From Lonsdalea populi (GTDB taxonomy: Bacteria > Pseudomonadota > Gammaproteobacteria > Enterobacterales > Enterobacteriaceae), in contig NZ_CP065534.1 of assembly GCF_015999465.1 (NCBI RefSeq), positions 2,728,001 to 2,792,000 on the forward strand: DNA of 64,000 nt, read 5' to 3'. A program made the position numbers and the translations under genes. Below the pieces are notes generated by a model, which was not told where the DNA came from, did not search any database, and saw nothing but the letters and a program-made list of their open reading frames with translations. This document shows positions 13,101 through 25,436 of this stretch, piece after piece (the stretch's first letter is position 1; every line of letters starts with the position of its first letter).

Positions 13101-16100
13101 CGCTACCTGGAACAGTCACGCTCCAGATATTGCTGCCGTCCGCTGCGGCGACCACGTTCGTTTGATAAGACTGACCGCCCACGGTCACCGTGACGATATC
13201 GCCGACCTGCACGTCATTGCCGACGCGACCGGTGATGGTCTGAGTCTGACCTGATTCCGCCAGGTTAATGGTATTATCCGCCGTGACTGCATCAATCGTG
13301 ATGCTGGCTTCCGGTGCCGCCGTGTCGACCGCGTAGCTATGGTCCGCCGACGCCGTTGCCGAATTGCCGACGACATCCGTCGTGGTGACTTCCGCATGAA
13401 TCTGCGCGTTACCGGCCAGCACGTCGCCCGGCACAGTCACGCTCCAGACGGTGTCCCCATCGTCATTGACGGTGACTTCGGTTTGATAACTAACGTCGCC
13501 CACGTTGACCGTCACGATATCGCCTGCCTGCACGTCGTTGCCGACGTGGCCGGAGACCGTCTGGGGTTGTCCGGACTCGACGATGTTGAGGGTGTTGTCG
13601 CTGGTGACATCATCGATGGTGATGCTGGCTTCCGGCGCGGCGGCATCGACGGCGTAGCTGTGATCGGCCCCCGCCGTAGTGGCATTGCCGGCTGCATCGG
13701 TGGTGGTGACTTCGGCATGGATCTGACTGTTACCGGCCAGGACCTCGCCCGGCACCGTTACGCTCCACGCGTTGCCGTTATCCGAGGCGGTGACGGTGGT
13801 CTGATACGACTGATCGCCGATAGTGACGGTCACCGTATCGCCCACCTGGACGTCGTTGCCGACGCGGCCGATGATGGCCTGATTCTGACCCGCTTCCGCG
13901 ATATTGACGGTGTTGTCACCGGTCACGTCGTCGATAGTAATCGACGCTTCCGGCGCGGCGGTGTCGACCGCGTAGCTGTGGTCAGCACCGGCAGTCGTGG
14001 CATTGCCTGCACCATCGGTAGTAGTGACTTCCGCATGGATCTGCGAGTTACCGGCCAGTACCTCGCCCGGTACGCTTACACTCCAGACGTTGCCGTTATC
14101 CGACGCCGTCACGGTGGTCTGATACGACTGGTCGCCAATGGTCACGGTCACCGTATCGCCGACCTGCACGTCGTTGCCGACGCGACCGGTCACGTTCTGG
14201 TTCTGACCCGCTTCCGCGATATTGACGGTGTTGTCACCGGTCACGTCGTCGATAGTAATCGACGCTTCCGGCGCGGCGGTGTCGACCGCGTAGCTGTGGT
14301 CAGCACCGGCAGTCGTGGCATTGCCTGCACCATCGGTAGTAGTGACTTCCGCATGGATCTGCGCGTTACCGGCCAGTACCTCGCCCGGTACGCTCACGCT
14401 CCACACGTTGCCGTTATCGGACGCGGTGATGGTGGTCTGATACGACTGATCGCCAATAGTCACGGTCACCGTATCGCCCACCTGCACGTCGTTGCCCACA
14501 CGGCCGGTCACGTTCTGGTTCTGACCGGACTCGGCGATATTCACGGTGTTATCGGCCGTCACGTCGTCAATGGTGATGCTGGCTTCCGGCGCGGCGGTAT
14601 CGACCGCGTAGCTGTGATCGGCACCCGCCGTGGTGGCATTGCCTACTCCATCGGTGGTGGTCACTTCGGCGTGGATCTGCGCGTTACCGGCCAGCACCTC
14701 GCCCGGCACCGTTACGCTCCACACGTTGCCGTTATCGGAAGCGGTCACCGTCGTCTGATAGGACCGGTCACCGATAGTCACGGTCACCGTATCGCCCACC
14801 TGCACGTCGTTGCCCACACGGCCGGTCACGTTCTGGTTCTGACCGGACTCGGCGATATTCACGGTGTTATCGGCCGTCACGTCGTCAATGGTGATGCTGG
14901 CTTCCGGCGCGGCGATATCGACGGCGTAGCTGTGATCGGCACCCGCCATGGTGGCATTACCCGCCGCATCGGTGGTGGTCACTTCGGCGTGGATCTGCGC
15001 GTTACCGGCCAGCACATCGCCCGGTACGCTCACGCTCCACACGTTGCCGTTATCCGACGCCGTGATGGTGGTCTGATACGACTGATCGCCAATAGTCACG
15101 GTCACCGTATCGCCGACCTGCACGTCGTTGCCCACACGGCCGGTCACGTTCTGGTTCTGACCGGACTCGGCGATATTCACGGTGTTATCGGCCGTCACGT
15201 CGTCAATGGTGATGCTGGCTTCCGGCGCGGCGGTATCGACGGCGTAGCTGTGATCGGCACCCGCCATGGTGGCATTACCCGCCGCATCGGTAGTGGTCAC
15301 TTCGGCATGGATCTGCACGTTACCGGCCAGTACCTCGCCCGGTACGCTGACACTCCACGCGTTGCCGTTATCCGAGGCGGTCACCGTCGTCTGATAAGAC
15401 TGGTCGCCAATGGTCACGGTCACCGTATCGCCGACCTGCACGTCGTTGCCGACGCGGCCGGTGATGGCCTGCGGCTGACCGGCTTCGGCGATATTCAGCG
15501 TATTGTCTGCCGTCACATCGTCGATAGTGAGCGACGCTTCCGGCGCCGCCGTGTCGACCGTATAACCGTGGTCGGCAGAGGCTGTAGCCGGGTTACCCGC
15601 CGCATCGGTAGTGGTCACTTCCGCATGGATCTGCACGTTACCGGCCAGGACCTCGCCCGGCACCGTTACGCTCCACGCATTGCCGTTATCCGAGGCGGTG
15701 ACGGTGGTCTGATACGACCGGTCACCGAGGGTCACGGTCACCGTATCGCCGACCTGCACGTCGTTGCCGACGCGACCGGTGATGGCCTGCGGCTGACCGG
15801 CTTCGGCGATATTGATGGTGTTGTCTGACGTCACGTCGTCAATGGTGATACTGGCTTCCGGCGCGGCGGTATCGACGACGTAGCTGTGATCGGCCCCCGC
15901 CGTGGTGGCATTGCCGGCTCCATCGGTAGTGGTGACTTCGGCATGGATCTGCGCGTTACCGGCCAGCACATCGCCCGGCACATTCACGCTCCACACGTTG
16001 CCGTTATCGGACGCGGTCACCGTCGTCTGATAGGACCGGTCACCGATAGTCACGGTCACCGTATCGCCCACCTGCACGTCGTTGCCCACACGGCCGGTCA

Positions 16101-19100
16101 CGTTCTGGTTCTGACCGGACTCGGCGATATTGACGGTGTTGTCACCGGTCACGTCGTCGATGGTGATCGACGCTTCCGGTGCCGCCGTGTCGACGAAATA
16201 ACCGTGGTCGACTGAGGCTGTAGCCGGGTTGCCGGCTGCATCGGTAGTGGTGACTTCCGCATGAATTTCAGTGTTACCGGCCAGTACCTCACCCGGTACG
16301 CTCACGCTCCAGACGTTGCCGTTATCGGAAGCGGTCACCGTCGTCTGATAGGCCTGATCGCCGAGGGTCACGGTCACCGTATCGCCGACCTGCACGTCGT
16401 TGCCGACGCGACCGGTCACGTTCTGGTTCTGACCGGACTCGGCGATATTGACGGTGTTGTCACCGGTCACGTCGTCGATGGTGATCGACGCTTCCGGTGC
16501 CGCCGTGTCGACCGTATAACCGTGGTCGGCAGAGGCTGTGGTCGGGTTACCGGCTGCATCAGTAGTGGTGACTTCCGCATGAATTTCATTGTTACCGGCC
16601 AACACGTCGCCCGGTACGCTCACGCTCCACACATTGCCGTTATCGGAAGCGGTCACCGTCGTCTGATAAGACCGGTCGCCGATAGTCACGGTGACCGTAT
16701 CGCCGACCTGGACGTCGTTGCCGACGCGACCGGTCACGTTCTGGTTCTGACCCGCTTCGGCGATATTGACGGTGTTGTCTGACGTCACGTCGTCGATAGT
16801 GATCGACGCTTCCGGCGCGGCGGTATCGACGGCGTAGCTACGATCGGCCCCCGCCGTGGTGGCATTGCCGGCTGCATCGGTGGTGGTCACTTCCGCATGG
16901 ATCTGCGAGTTACCGGCCAGGACCTCGCCCGGTACGCTTACGCTCCAGACGTTGCCGTTATCCGACGCCGTCACGATGGTCTGATACGACTGATCGCCGA
17001 TAGTCACGGTCACCGTATCGCCGACCTGCACGTCGTTGCCGACGCGACCGGTGATGGCCTGCGGCTGACCGGCTTCGGCGATATTGATGGTGTTGTCTGA
17101 CGTCACATCGTCAATGGTGATGCTGGCTTCCGGCGCGGCGGTGTCGACCGCGTAGCTGTGGTCAGCACCGGCAGTCGTGGCATTGCCTGCACCATCGGTA
17201 GTAGTGACTTCCGCATGGATCTGCGCGTTACCGGCCAAAACCTCGCCCGGCACATTCACGCTCCAGACGTTGCCGTTATCCGACACCGTCACGGTGGTCT
17301 GGTACGACTGGTCGCCAATGGTCACGGTCACCGTATCGCCGACCTGCACGTCGTTGCCGACGCGGCCGGTGATGGCCTGATTCTGACCGGCTTCGGCGAT
17401 GTTCACGGTGTTGTCTGACGTCACGTCGTCAATGGTGATGCTGGCTTCCGGCGCCGCCGTGTCGACCGCATAACCGTGATCGGCAGAGGCAGTAGCCGGG
17501 TTACCGGCTGCATCGGTAGTGGTGACTTCCGCATGAATTTCAGTGTTACCGGCCAGTACCTCACCCGGTACGCTCACGCTCCACACATTGCCGTTATCGG
17601 AAGCGGTCACCGTCGTCTGGTATGCCTGATCGCCGATAGTCACGGTCACCGTATCGCCCACCTGCACGTCGTTGCCGACGCGACCGGTCACGTTCTGGTT
17701 CTGACCCGCTTCGGCGATATTGACGGTGTTGTCACCGGTCACGTCGTCGATAGTGATCGATGCTTCCGGCGCCGCCGTGTCGACGAAATAACCGTGGTCG
17801 ACAGAGGCTGTAGCCGGGTTGCCGGCTGCGTCGGTGGTAGTCACTTCCGCATGGATCTGACGGTTACCGGCCAGGACCTCGCCCGGCACCGTTACGCTCC
17901 ACGCGTTGCCGTTATCCGAGGCGGTCACCGTCGTCTGATAGGCCTGATCGCCGATAGTCACGGTCACCGTATCGCCGACCTGCACGTCGTTGCCGACGCG
18001 ACCGGTGATGGCCTGATTCTGACCGGCTTCGGCGATATTCAGCGTATTGTCTGCCGTCACATCGTCGATAGTGATCGACGCTTCCGGCGCCGCCGTGTCG
18101 ACCGTATAACCGTGGTCTGCCGTAGCCGTGGTCGGGTTACCGGCTGCATCAGTAGTGGTCACTTCGGTGTGGATCTGCACGTTACCGGCCAGGACCTCGC
18201 CCGGCACCGTTACGCTCCAGACGTTGCCGTTATCAGAGGCGGTCACCGTGGTCTGGTACGACTGGTCGCCAATAGTGACGGTGACCGTATCGCCGACCTG
18301 GACGTCGTTGCCGACGCGGCCGGTGATGGCCTGCGGTTGACCGGCTTCGGCGATATTCAGCGTGTTATCTGACGTCACGTCGTCAATGGTGATGCTGGCT
18401 TCCGGCGCCGCCGTGTCGACCGTATAACCGTGGTCGGCAGAGGCTGTAGCCGGGTTGCCGGCTGCATCGGTGGTGGTCACTTCGGCATGGATCTGCGCAT
18501 TACCGGCCAGTACCTCGCCCGGCACCGTCACGCTCCAGACGTTGCCGTTATCAGAGGCGGTCACCGTGGTCTGGTACGACTGGTCGCCAATAGTGACGGT
18601 GACCGTATCTCCCACCTGGACGTCGTTGCCGACGCGGCCGGTGATGGCCTGCGGTTGACCGGCTTCGGCGATATTCAGCGTGTTATCTGACGTCACGTCG
18701 TCAATGGTGATGCTGGCTTCCGGCGCCGCCGTGTCGACCGTATAACCGTGGTCGGCAGAGGCTGTAGCCGGGTTGCCGGCTGCATCGGTGGTGGTCACTT
18801 CGGCATGGATCTGCGCATTACCGGCCAGTACCTCGCCCGGCACCGTCACACTCCAGACGTTGCCGTTATCCGACGCGGTGACGGTGGTCTGGTACGACTG
18901 GTCGCCAATAGTGACGGTGACCGTATCGCCCACCTGCACGTCGTTGCCGACGCGGCCGGTGATGGCCTGATTCTGACCGGCTTCGGCGATATTCACAGTG
19001 TTGTCTGCCGTCACGTCGTCGATGGTGATGGACGCTTCCGGCGCGACGGTATCGACGACGTAGCTGTGATCGGCACCCGCCGTGGTGGCATTGCCGGCTG

Positions 19101-21462
19101 CATCGGTGGTGGTCACTTCGGCGTGGATCTGACTGTTACCGGCCAGCACCTCGCCCGGTACGCTCACGCTCCAGACGTTGCCGTTATCGGAAGCGGTCAC
19201 CGTCGACTGATAGGCCTGATCGCCGAGGGTCACGGTCACCGTATCGCCGACCTGCACGTCGTTGCCGACGCGACCGGTGATGGCCTGCGGCTGACCGGCT
19301 TCGGCGATATTCAGCGTGTTGTCTGCCGTCACGTCGTCGATAGTGATCGACGCTTCCGGCGCCGCCGTGTCGACCGTATAACCGTGGTCGACAGAGGCTG
19401 TAGCCGGGTTGCCGGCCGCATCGGTAGTAGTCACTTCCGCATGGATCTGGCTGTTTCCGGCCAGGACCTCGCCCGGCACCGTTACGCTCCACGCGTTGCC
19501 GTTATCCGAGGCGGTCACCGTCGTCTGATAGGCCTGATCGCCGATAGTCACGGTCACCGTATCGCCGACCTGCACGTCGTTGCCGACGCGACCGGTGATG
19601 GCCTGATTCTGACCGGCTTCGGCGATATTCACAGTGTTGTCTGCCGTCACGTCGTCGATAGTGATCGACGCTTCCGGCGCGGCCGTGTCGACCGTATAAC
19701 CGTGGTCGACTGAGGCTGTAGCCGGGTTGCCGGCCGCATCGGTAGTGGTCACTTCGGCATGGATCTGCACGTTACCGGCCAGCACGTTGCCCGGTACGCT
19801 CACACTCCAGACATTGCCGTTATCCGACGCCGTCACGGTGGTCTGGTATGCCTGATCGCCGATAGTCACGGTCACCGTATCGCCGACCTGCACGTCGTTG
19901 CCGACGCGGCCGGTGATGGCCTGCGGCTGACCGGCTTCGGCGATATTCAGCGTGTTGTCTGACGTCACATCGTCAATGGTGATGCTGGCTTCCGGCGCGG
20001 CGGTATCGACGGCGTAGCTATGATCGGCCCCCGCCGTGGTGGCATTGCCGGCTGCGTCGGTGGTGGTAACTTCCGCATGAATTTCAGTGTTACCGGCCAG
20101 TACCTCGCCCGGTACGCTCACGCTCCACACATTGCCGTTATCGGAAGCGGTCACCGTCGTCTGATAAGACCGGTCGCCGATAGTCACGGTCACCGTATCG
20201 CCGACCTGCACGTCGTTGCCGACGCGACCGGTGATGGCCTGCGGCTGACCGGCTTCGGCGATATTCAGCGTGTTATCTGACGTCACATCATCAATGGTGA
20301 TGCTGGCTTCCGGCGCAATGAGGTCGACCTCATAGCCGCGATCGTCGGTCGCCGTGGTCAAGTTGCCCGCATCATCAGTGGTAATGACTTCAGCATGGAT
20401 CTGTGAGTTATCGACCAGGGTGCTGCCCGCCACATCCACACTCCAGACGTTGTTGCCATCGTCATCATCAACAACGGAGGTTTTATAGGTGTTGCCACCA
20501 ATGGTCACCGTCACGGTGTCGCCGATTTTCACCTCACCGCCAACACGCCCAGTGATAGTTTGCATCTCGCTTGATTCGGCAAGATTAATGCGGTTGTCAT
20601 CAGTAATCGGGTCAATGGCGATGGTCGCGTTCGGCGCCAGTGTATCAACCGTTACGGAGCTTTGTGAGCCCTGACCGGAGTTACCGGCGTCATCCGTATA
20701 GCTGCCGTCAGGCACGGTAACAGATACCGGACCTTCGTAATCGCTTTCCGGCGTCAAAATCGCGACCCAATGCGTGGGATCGTTAGGATCCTGAGTCAGG
20801 CCGGTGACAGTACCATGATCAACAGTGATATCCGACAGGTCGAAATCTTTCGGCGTCTCTGAAAATTTGAACTCGACCTTTCCGTCTTCGGCGAAGGAAA
20901 TGGCGAGCGAAGGAGCCGTTGTATCGGCAGAAGCCGCTTCAGAAGAAGAATCAGTCGGCATATCTGAACTGAGACGGCCGCCGGAAATGTCTTCGGAAGA
21001 AACATCTGTTGTAGAAGTTAGCGTTGCGGTCTCGTAACCAGAAGTCGGATCAACCACGTTGCCCGTCAGGTCCAATACGACGTTTTCGCGATGGCCGCCA
21101 CCCTCGCCGGCTTCACCGATGTCAGTGCTGGCATCATTGCCAGCGGCGGTCGCCTCGAGTGACTGCGTCGGGTCCAAACCCTTCGCGATGGCCTCCTGAA
21201 CGGCAGCGACATCCTGTGCCTCTGTCGCACGGTGATCTGTGGTCGTCCCGGGGTTTTGGGACTCGCTCCACTGACTATCGCGCCCCAAATCCAGAGTCCG
21301 TCCATCCGGCAGTGAAATTGAAACGGCGCCAGCATTGCCTGTGGCCACTTGCTCGCCGCGATAGATATGGTCTCCAGCAGAAACCTGACGTTGAGTACCA
21401 TCCTGCGCTATGACAAATACTTGTCCGATAACAAATTTGATGGTACCGATAACGCTACTCAC
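10153..21462 (-). CDS. lapA: Giant LapA-type RTX adhesin with 24 tandem Ig-like repeats
   Basis: 3769-residue surface adhesin exported by type I secretion. Residues 1-110 form the retention module ([14 protein letters not shown]) ending in a LapG cleavage site, TAAG at 105-108, with the expected cut between A106 and A107. About residues 270-2820 are 24 tandem Big-type repeats of 106 residues (318 bp); repeats 2-22 are nearly identical and repeats 1, 23 and 24 diverged. Then follow linker domains, a von Willebrand factor A domain with the MIDAS motif DSSGSMS (about 3270), RTX calcium nonapeptides (GGxGxD type, about 3545-3700), and a C-terminal secretion signal region. The start is GTG at 21460-21462 behind AGGAGAGG. 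It is divergent from lapEBC. Repeat number may differ between strains or be compressed by assembly. Confidence 0.95.
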   Translation of the reverse strand: MSSVIGTIKFVIGQVFVIAQDGTQRQVSAGDHIYRGEQVATGNAGAVSISLPDGRTLDLGRDSQWSESQNPGTTTDHRATEAQDVAAVQEAIAKGLDPTQSLEATAAGNDASTDIGEAGEGGGHRENVVLDLTGNVVDPTSGYETATLTSTTDVSSEDISGGRLSSDMPTDSSSEAASADTTAPSLAISFAEDGKVEFKFSETPKDFDLSDITVDHGTVTGLTQDPNDPTHWVAILTPESDYEGPVSVTVPDGSYTDDAGNSGQGSQSSVTVDTLAPNATIAIDPITDDNRINLAESSEMQTITGRVGGEVKIGDTVTVTIGGNTYKTSVVDDDDGNNVWSVDVAGSTLVDNSQIHAEVITTDDAGNLTTATDDRGYEVDLIAPEASITIDDVTSDNTLNIAEAGQPQAITGRVGNDVQVGDTVTVTIGDRSYQTTVTASDNGNVWSVSVPGEVLAGNTEIHAEVTTTDAAGNATTAGADHSYAVDTAAPEASITIDDVTSDNTLNIAEAGQPQAITGRVGNDVQVGDTVTVTIGDQAYQTTVTASDNGNVWSVSVPGNVLAGNVQIHAEVTTTDAAGNPATASVDHGYTVDTAAPEASITIDDVTADNTVNIAEAGQNQAITGRVGNDVQVGDTVTVTIGDQAYQTTVTASDNGNAWSVTVPGEVLAGNSQIHAEVTTTDAAGNPATASVDHGYTVDTAAPEASITIDDVTADNTLNIAEAGQPQAITGRVGNDVQVGDTVTVTLGDQAYQSTVTASDNGNVWSVSVPGEVLAGNSQIHAEVTTTDAAGNATTAGADHSYVVDTVAPEASITIDDVTADNTVNIAEAGQNQAITGRVGNDVQVGDTVTVTIGDQSYQTTVTASDNGNVWSVTVPGEVLAGNAQIHAEVTTTDAAGNPATASADHGYTVDTAAPEASITIDDVTSDNTLNIAEAGQPQAITGRVGNDVQVGDTVTVTIGDQSYQTTVTASDNGNVWSVTVPGEVLAGNAQIHAEVTTTDAAGNPATASADHGYTVDTAAPEASITIDDVTSDNTLNIAEAGQPQAITGRVGNDVQVGDTVTVTIGDQSYQTTVTASDNGNVWSVTVPGEVLAGNVQIHTEVTTTDAAGNPTTATADHGYTVDTAAPEASITIDDVTADNTLNIAEAGQNQAITGRVGNDVQVGDTVTVTIGDQAYQTTVTASDNGNAWSVTVPGEVLAGNRQIHAEVTTTDAAGNPATASVDHGYFVDTAAPEASITIDDVTGDNTVNIAEAGQNQNVTGRVGNDVQVGDTVTVTIGDQAYQTTVTASDNGNVWSVSVPGEVLAGNTEIHAEVTTTDAAGNPATASADHGYAVDTAAPEASITIDDVTSDNTVNIAEAGQNQAITGRVGNDVQVGDTVTVTIGDQSYQTTVTVSDNGNVWSVNVPGEVLAGNAQIHAEVTTTDGAGNATTAGADHSYAVDTAAPEASITIDDVTSDNTINIAEAGQPQAITGRVGNDVQVGDTVTVTIGDQSYQTIVTASDNGNVWSVSVPGEVLAGNSQIHAEVTTTDAAGNATTAGADRSYAVDTAAPEASITIDDVTSDNTVNIAEAGQNQNVTGRVGNDVQVGDTVTVTIGDRSYQTTVTASDNGNVWSVSVPGDVLAGNNEIHAEVTTTDAAGNPTTASADHGYTVDTAAPEASITIDDVTGDNTVNIAESGQNQNVTGRVGNDVQVGDTVTVTLGDQAYQTTVTASDNGNVWSVSVPGEVLAGNTEIHAEVTTTDAAGNPATASVDHGYFVDTAAPEASITIDDVTGDNTVNIAESGQNQNVTGRVGNDVQVGDTVTVTIGDRSYQTTVTASDNGNVWSVNVPGDVLAGNAQIHAEVTTTDGAGNATTAGADHSYVVDTAAPEASITIDDVTSDNTINIAEAGQPQAITGRVGNDVQVGDTVTVTLGDRSYQTTVTASDNGNAWSVTVPGEVLAGNVQIHAEVTTTDAAGNPATASADHGYTVDTAAPEASLTIDDVTADNTLNIAEAGQPQAITGRVGNDVQVGDTVTVTIGDQSYQTTVTASDNGNAWSVSVPGEVLAGNVQIHAEVTTTDAAGNATMAGADHSYAVDTAAPEASITIDDVTADNTVNIAESGQNQNVTGRVGNDVQVGDTVTVTIGDQSYQTTITASDNGNVWSVSVPGDVLAGNAQIHAEVTTTDAAGNATMAGADHSYAVDIAAPEASITIDDVTADNTVNIAESGQNQNVTGRVGNDVQVGDTVTVTIGDRSYQTTVTASDNGNVWSVTVPGEVLAGNAQIHAEVTTTDGVGNATTAGADHSYAVDTAAPEASITIDDVTADNTVNIAESGQNQNVTGRVGNDVQVGDTVTVTIGDQSYQTTITASDNGNVWSVSVPGEVLAGNAQIHAEVTTTDGAGNATTAGADHSYAVDTAAPEASITIDDVTGDNTVNIAEAGQNQNVTGRVGNDVQVGDTVTVTIGDQSYQTTVTASDNGNVWSVSVPGEVLAGNSQIHAEVTTTDGAGNATTAGADHSYAVDTAAPEASITIDDVTGDNTVNIAEAGQNQAIIGRVGNDVQVGDTVTVTIGDQSYQTTVTASDNGNAWSVTVPGEVLAGNSQIHAEVTTTDAAGNATTAGADHSYAVDAAAPEASITIDDVTSDNTLNIVESGQPQTVSGHVGNDVQAGDIVTVNVGDVSYQTEVTVNDDGDTVWSVTVPGDVLAGNAQIHAEVTTTDVVGNSATASADHSYAVDTAAPEASITIDAVTADNTINLAESGQTQTITGRVGNDVQVGDIVTVTVGGQSYQTNVVAAADGSNIWSVTVPGSVLAGDSQIHASVRTLDMAGNVATAMADHGYEVDTAGPDGGSHTLTVAEDTALSIAWSDLGVSSDTSSIVISSLPDASAGSFYYSQGGEWHPVIVGQELTAGDTALQFVPAANVSGNGLADLSWRPVDAAGNIGSQGEVTVNVTPVADTPVVSLDISSGETVPTTPAYIKVNGGSENGGFDVQDGKIVRIGDNVRIWLSEGDTVPEIVGNGVVAYYSQGNTNGTSSQYTDLFVVHDGSGYYQDGNWRSLNAVTGNSGTESSGTRPDYIFVEGTTADGYATYVGPNNNAATNVNTYDSVTITYQGNTLIAGANHLDGIIYGDGSYIAADKPDFKEESVAEQVGYQQHELTVSAALTDLDGSEQLSGITLTGIPEGSVLTDHINNVAVTVGADGVYLITNAQHLDTLAGTITIQTPVDVGKFDIIAQATATEVANYDSSTGYSSQEVEQFGATMGTTGDDTLTGTISNDLIVGDVSGLQIMEGQNYNIAFLVDSSGSMSNDSIGKTVASLTNVFNNLVKSTSDVHAGSVNVFLADFDTKVGQTISVNLSDSNALSKLVAALETMTSGGGTNYEDVFKTAANWFQSDTVESNPGTNLTYFITDGEPTYYQAGETDTVRVSRDTTLNIDSFDYQPGHSYYMNVSGVNREVIGGSGDVYYYSSGRGGVSRSVIGQVHAQGDGTYEISHLAGTGYNANTATASNSSEGYALLHQVSSVEAIGVGDSLNASSLKNYDSDGVVLDHIDPGQLSEAILGSNQSLSGGHDTLLGGNGDDILFGDSISFDGIDGNGLPALQQYVGNQLHLGADTTASVQQVHDYIAGHSAEFDVATSAGGNDTLGGGSGNDILYGQGGNDNLDGGLGDDILYGGSGNDVLKGGVGNDTLIGGSGADTFVWKAGDTGFDTIKDFNLAEGDRIDLSDLVGELEAGTDISHYIRIVDNQGSPTIEVSTQGQFTEQGGATPDTSITLEHYNGTMPSLESLIAKPEHSA
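12990..20655 (-). repeat. 24 tandem 318-bp repeats inside lapA
   Basis: The unit of 318 bp (106 codons) repeats in frame from about 20655 down to about 12990. Each unit carries [12 protein letters not shown], then [18 protein letters not shown], then a variable [18 protein letters not shown] segment. Adjacent units share long identical DNA tracts, for example 13921 onward and 14239 onward. Variation is concentrated at a few positions ([36 protein letters not shown]), which suggests shuffling by recombination. Confidence 0.95.
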
Positions 21463-21833
21463 TATAGCCTCTCCTCAATATTTTCGATGGAAACCATCGA
21501 ATGAAAAAACCGATTAAATTTATATGTAAAGCCTTTTCGTAAATCAGGCTTTAAAGAATGATTTCAATCTCTTGTTATTACTTTATTATTGCAACTGAAA
21601 GTATTTAGCTGACGTCAATGACTTGACTCAGCCCCTAATATAATAAAAAATTTGGAACATTCTTACCAAAATTTTACTCGATTAGAGCAAAGAATTTGCG
21701 GTAATGCGCCAATTTTTTCGATAAGCGGCTAATGGATTGACAGCTATCATTTTATTAATGGAATGCTGTTTCCTTTGGTCATTATTGAAAAAGAAATAAC
21801 TCATTATTAATGGCATTCAGGAAAAAGCGTTAT
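21463..21833. promoter_or_regulatory. A/T-rich divergent control region of lapA and lapEBC
   Basis: About 370 bases without a gene, clearly A/T-richer than the flanks. It separates the two divergent starts and must hold the promoters of both lapA and the secretion operon. I cannot assign individual -35/-10 boxes or regulator sites with confidence. Confidence 0.55.
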
Positions 21834-23186
21834 ATGAAGCGTAAAAATCCATTTGTTTCTTTACTTTTATTAATCACGGTTTCCCCTATTTCATTTGCTG
21901 ATACGTTAAAAGATGCAATTGAAAACACGCTAAATACTCACCCTGAAATAAGTGCGGCAAGTAACAGCCGCCATTCAGCGGAGAGAAATGTACGTGCCGC
22001 CCAGGGGGGCTATCTACCGAGTATTTCTCTCAACGCCGGTATCGGCAAAGAGAACCTCGATACTCCTTCCACCCGCGCTCAGAACAGTCACAACGACATT
22101 CTTACGCGTCGGGAAACATCAATCAACCTGAGTCAGATGGTCTTTGATGGTTTCGAGACCGCCAATGCCGTTGCTCAGCAAAAAGCGACGGTCAATTCCA
22201 GAGCCTATAAAACGCTGAACACCAGCGAGACTCGCGCTCTCGATGCGGTCCAGGCCTACTTCGACGTATTGCAGCGTCACGAATTTCTGCGTCTTGCCGA
22301 GGAAAACCTGAGCACCAACCAGCGTATTTACGATCAGATCAAACTGCGTTCCGAGCAGGGCGTCAGTCGTCTGGCCGACCTGGAACAGGCGGAAGCGCGT
22401 GTCGCGCAGGCGCGCAACAATGTGCTGACCGAACAAACCAACCTGACCGATGCGGAAAGCAATTATTTCAGCGTCGTAGGTAAAGAACCGGTGGGCCTGC
22501 AGATCCCGAGCAACGATCTGCTGAACATTCCCGCTACGCTGGTTGATGCCAAACGCATCATGGTTGCGAATAGCCCGATTCTGAAGTCTGCCGAGTCAGA
22601 TATAGAGGCGACCAGAAAGCAGTACGAGGCTCAAAAATCAGGTTTTTATCCCAAATTCAACGTTGAGCTTGCCCGCACATTAGACGAAAATGTCGACGGA
22701 ACGCGCGGTAAATACAACGAATGGCAGGCCATGCTGCGGATGCGCTATAACCTGTATGAGGGCGGCAGCACCAAAGCAACCTTGGAATCGAAAGCTTTCC
22801 AGGTCAAAGAAGCGGAAGATGTACGTAATAACATGCTACGTCAGTTGAATGAAGAGTTGCGTCTTTCCTGGTCCGCGATGAATAATGCGCGCCAACAGCT
22901 GCCTATCGCGCAAGAATATGCAGAACGTAGCCGCCGCGTGCGCGACGCATACCAGAAGCAGTTTAGTCTGGGCGAACGCACCCTGCTGGACGTGCTGGAC
23001 AGTGAAAATGAGCGCTTTACTGCACAGCGCAGAATGGTCGAAATTCGCTTCCTGTCGCTGTACAGCCAATATCGACTGAAAGCCCGTATGGGCGACCTGT
23101 TGAGCAGCCTGTCGATTCCTGCGCCATCCGCAGGTCAGAGCCTGAGCGCTGTCAATACGCAGGTAGATCTGCCTGACTTACAATAA
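21834..23186 (+). CDS. lapE: TolC-family outer membrane channel of the Lap type I exporter
   Basis: Outer membrane efflux protein that forms the exit duct for LapA. The preferred start ATG 21834 (MKRKNPFVSLLLLITVSPISFA, then DTLKDAIENTL) has AGGAAA upstream and gives a clean signal peptide; the ATG at 21810 would add eight residues before it. The mature part shows two TolC-type repeats with long heptad helices (for example LADLEQAEARVAQARNNV) and the family motif YNLYEGGSTKATLESKA. The 450-residue length is typical. It is first of three genes lapE-lapB-lapC. Confidence 0.9.
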   Translation: MKRKNPFVSLLLLITVSPISFADTLKDAIENTLNTHPEISAASNSRHSAERNVRAAQGGYLPSISLNAGIGKENLDTPSTRAQNSHNDILTRRETSINLSQMVFDGFETANAVAQQKATVNSRAYKTLNTSETRALDAVQAYFDVLQRHEFLRLAEENLSTNQRIYDQIKLRSEQGVSRLADLEQAEARVAQARNNVLTEQTNLTDAESNYFSVVGKEPVGLQIPSNDLLNIPATLVDAKRIMVANSPILKSAESDIEATRKQYEAQKSGFYPKFNVELARTLDENVDGTRGKYNEWQAMLRMRYNLYEGGSTKATLESKAFQVKEAEDVRNNMLRQLNEELRLSWSAMNNARQQLPIAQEYAERSRRVRDAYQKQFSLGERTLLDVLDSENERFTAQRRMVEIRFLSLYSQYRLKARMGDLLSSLSIPAPSAGQSLSAVNTQVDLPDLQ

Positions 23187-23252
23187 TTTTCAGTCAGCCC
23201 ATGCCTTTTCCGTCCGCGGAAAAGGCATTCTCAGTTAAGGAATGTTTGGTTA

Positions 23253-25436
23253 ATGATGCCACAGCATGAACAACCACCTGGCAGCACCGACGCTGCTGCT
23301 TCCGTAAACCATGACCCTCGCAATCGTCACGATGACCCCCTGCTTGATAGCCTGTTGATACTTTGCAAACTTCAGGGAAAATCCGCCAGCCGTACTACGC
23401 TGACCGCCGGGTTGCCGCTCGCAGAGCAACGAATGACGGTTGAACTGCTGCCGCGTGCCGCAGCGCGCGCAGGACTACAGGCCCGCGTGCTCAAGCGGCC
23501 GCTGAATGCGATCTCCGGCATGTCGTTGCCCGCGATGCTGCTGATGCGAGAAGGCCGCTCTGCCATCCTGCTGGGTTGGAACAGCGACGGCAGCGCCCGC
23601 ATCATGCCCAGTGAAACCGAGGGCGGCGAAATCGTCGTCGACCATAGTACTTTGCAGCAAAACTATCTGGGATTAGTGATGTTCGCGCAGCCCCGACATT
23701 CGTTCGATCTGCAGCAAACCTCGTTGATCCCGCGCACAAAATCCTGGTTCAAGGACACGCTGAAGCTGTCCCGCTTCCTGTATATGGACGCGATTCTCGC
23801 CAGCCTGCTCATCAACATCATCGCGCTCGCCACCCCACTCTTCGTGATGAACGTTTATGACCGCGTGGTACCCAATCAGGCGACGTCAACGCTATGGGTA
23901 CTTGCCCTCGGCGTCAGCGGCGCTTTCTTTTTCGATCTGATATTGCGCACGCTGCGCAGTATCTGTCTGGATATCGCGGGTAAAAAAACCGACCTTATCC
24001 TTTCCGCCACGCTGTTCGAACGCATCACCGGCATGGCGATGAAAGCGCGTCCCGCCCGGGTCGGCAGCTTCGCGCAAAATATCCATGAATTTCAGCTGCT
24101 GCGGGATTTTCTGTCCTCGCTGACGCTGACCACGCTAATCGATTTTCCCTTTACTTTGCTGCTGCTGCTGGTCATTGGCATCATCGGCGGCCCGCTGGTG
24201 TGGATCCCCATACTCGCCTTCCCTCTGGCCTTGCTGGTGAGTTGGGCGCTGCAAAAACCGCTGACCTCGACCATCGAAAAATCGCTGCATCTGGCGAGCG
24301 AACGTCAGGCAACGTTGATTGAGACGCTGACCGGGCTTGATGCGATTAAGGTCAATAACGCGGAAAGCGAGCGCCAGCATCAGTGGGAACAGACGATCGG
24401 CAGCCTCAGCCGTCTGGAAATGCGGGCAAAAACGCTCTCTTCTCTGGCGGTCAACCTGACCCAGTGGTTCCAGCAGTTGGCGGGCGTCATCATGATCGTC
24501 GTCGGCGTTTATCTGTTGATTGACGGTAAACTGAGTATGGGTGCGCTCATCGCCTGCTACATGCTTAACGGACGCGCCTTGATTCCGCTGGGACAACTTT
24601 CCGGTCTGGTCACCCGCTATCAGCAGGCCAAATTGACGATGGTGACGACCGAGCAGATGATGGAGCTGCCGCAGGAGCGCAAGGAAGACGAACGCCCGCT
24701 AAAACGCGAAAACATCATCGGCGGCATTGAGTTTCGCGATGTGACCTTCAATTACCCCGAACAGAAGATGCTTTCTCTGTCGAACATTAACCTGACCATT
24801 CAGCCAGGTGAGAAAGTCGGCATCATTGGGCGAACCGGGTCAGGCAAAAGTTCGCTGGAAAAATTACTCGTCAATCTCTACCAACCGACCAGCGGCAATC
24901 TGCTGATCGATGGGGTAGACTCGCGGCAGTTGGACGTCAGCGATCTGCGCCACAACATCGGTTATGTCCCGCAGGATATCCAGCTGTTCAGCGGCTCGCT
25001 GCGCGATAACCTGATTTGCGGCGCACGCTATGTAGAAGACGAAGCCATGCTGCGCGCCGCCGAAATCGCCGGCGTCAGCGAGTTCGCCCGGCTTCATCCC
25101 GACGGCTTCAACCTGCAGGTCGGCGAGCGCGGTTTACAGCTCTCGGGCGGCCAACGTCAAGCCGTGGCCATTGCACGCGCCCTGCTGCTGGAGCCGCCGA
25201 TTCTGGTTATGGATGAACCCACCAGCTCCATGGATAACAGCAACGAAGATCGCCTCAAGCAGGCTCTGCAATCCGCATTGATCAACAAGACGCTGCTGCT
25301 GGTGACGCACCGCGTGTCCATGCTGTCGCTGGTTGACCGCCTGATCATCATGGATAAAGGCCGCATTATTGCCGACGGTCCGAAAGCCATCGTGATGGAT
25401 GCATTAAAGAAGGGGCAGATCAATGCGTCTCGTTGA
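23253..25436 (+). CDS. lapB: Type I secretion ABC transporter, permease and ATPase
   Basis: Inner-membrane ATPase that drives export of LapA. The 727-residue product has an N-terminal C39-like domain (about 25-150) without an evident catalytic Cys, a six-helix exporter membrane domain (about 175-460), and a C-terminal ATPase with Walker A GRTGSGKSS (about 526), signature LSGGQ (about 630), Walker B ILVMDEPTSSMD and the switch His in VTHR. A degenerate peptidase domain is usual for RTX exporters, whose substrates keep their N terminus. Its stop overlaps the start of lapC by 14 bases, indicating translational coupling. Confidence 0.93.
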   Translation: MMPQHEQPPGSTDAAASVNHDPRNRHDDPLLDSLLILCKLQGKSASRTTLTAGLPLAEQRMTVELLPRAAARAGLQARVLKRPLNAISGMSLPAMLLMREGRSAILLGWNSDGSARIMPSETEGGEIVVDHSTLQQNYLGLVMFAQPRHSFDLQQTSLIPRTKSWFKDTLKLSRFLYMDAILASLLINIIALATPLFVMNVYDRVVPNQATSTLWVLALGVSGAFFFDLILRTLRSICLDIAGKKTDLILSATLFERITGMAMKARPARVGSFAQNIHEFQLLRDFLSSLTLTTLIDFPFTLLLLLVIGIIGGPLVWIPILAFPLALLVSWALQKPLTSTIEKSLHLASERQATLIETLTGLDAIKVNNAESERQHQWEQTIGSLSRLEMRAKTLSSLAVNLTQWFQQLAGVIMIVVGVYLLIDGKLSMGALIACYMLNGRALIPLGQLSGLVTRYQQAKLTMVTTEQMMELPQERKEDERPLKRENIIGGIEFRDVTFNYPEQKMLSLSNINLTIQPGEKVGIIGRTGSGKSSLEKLLVNLYQPTSGNLLIDGVDSRQLDVSDLRHNIGYVPQDIQLFSGSLRDNLICGARYVEDEAMLRAAEIAGVSEFARLHPDGFNLQVGERGLQLSGGQRQAVAIARALLLEPPILVMDEPTSSMDNSNEDRLKQALQSALINKTLLLVTHRVSMLSLVDRLIIMDKGRIIADGPKAIVMDALKKGQINASR

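Noticed and set aside
13339..15828. 829-codon open frame opposite lapA, with several shorter ones along the repeats
   Set aside because: It is the exact antisense image of the 318-bp repeats ([18 protein letters not shown] repeated). A frame without stops in one unit stays open through all units, so its length has no coding meaning; there is no ribosome site.
13000..20650. Could the regular repeats be a CRISPR array?
   Set aside because: Period is 318 bp, in frame, without unique spacers; they encode protein domains.
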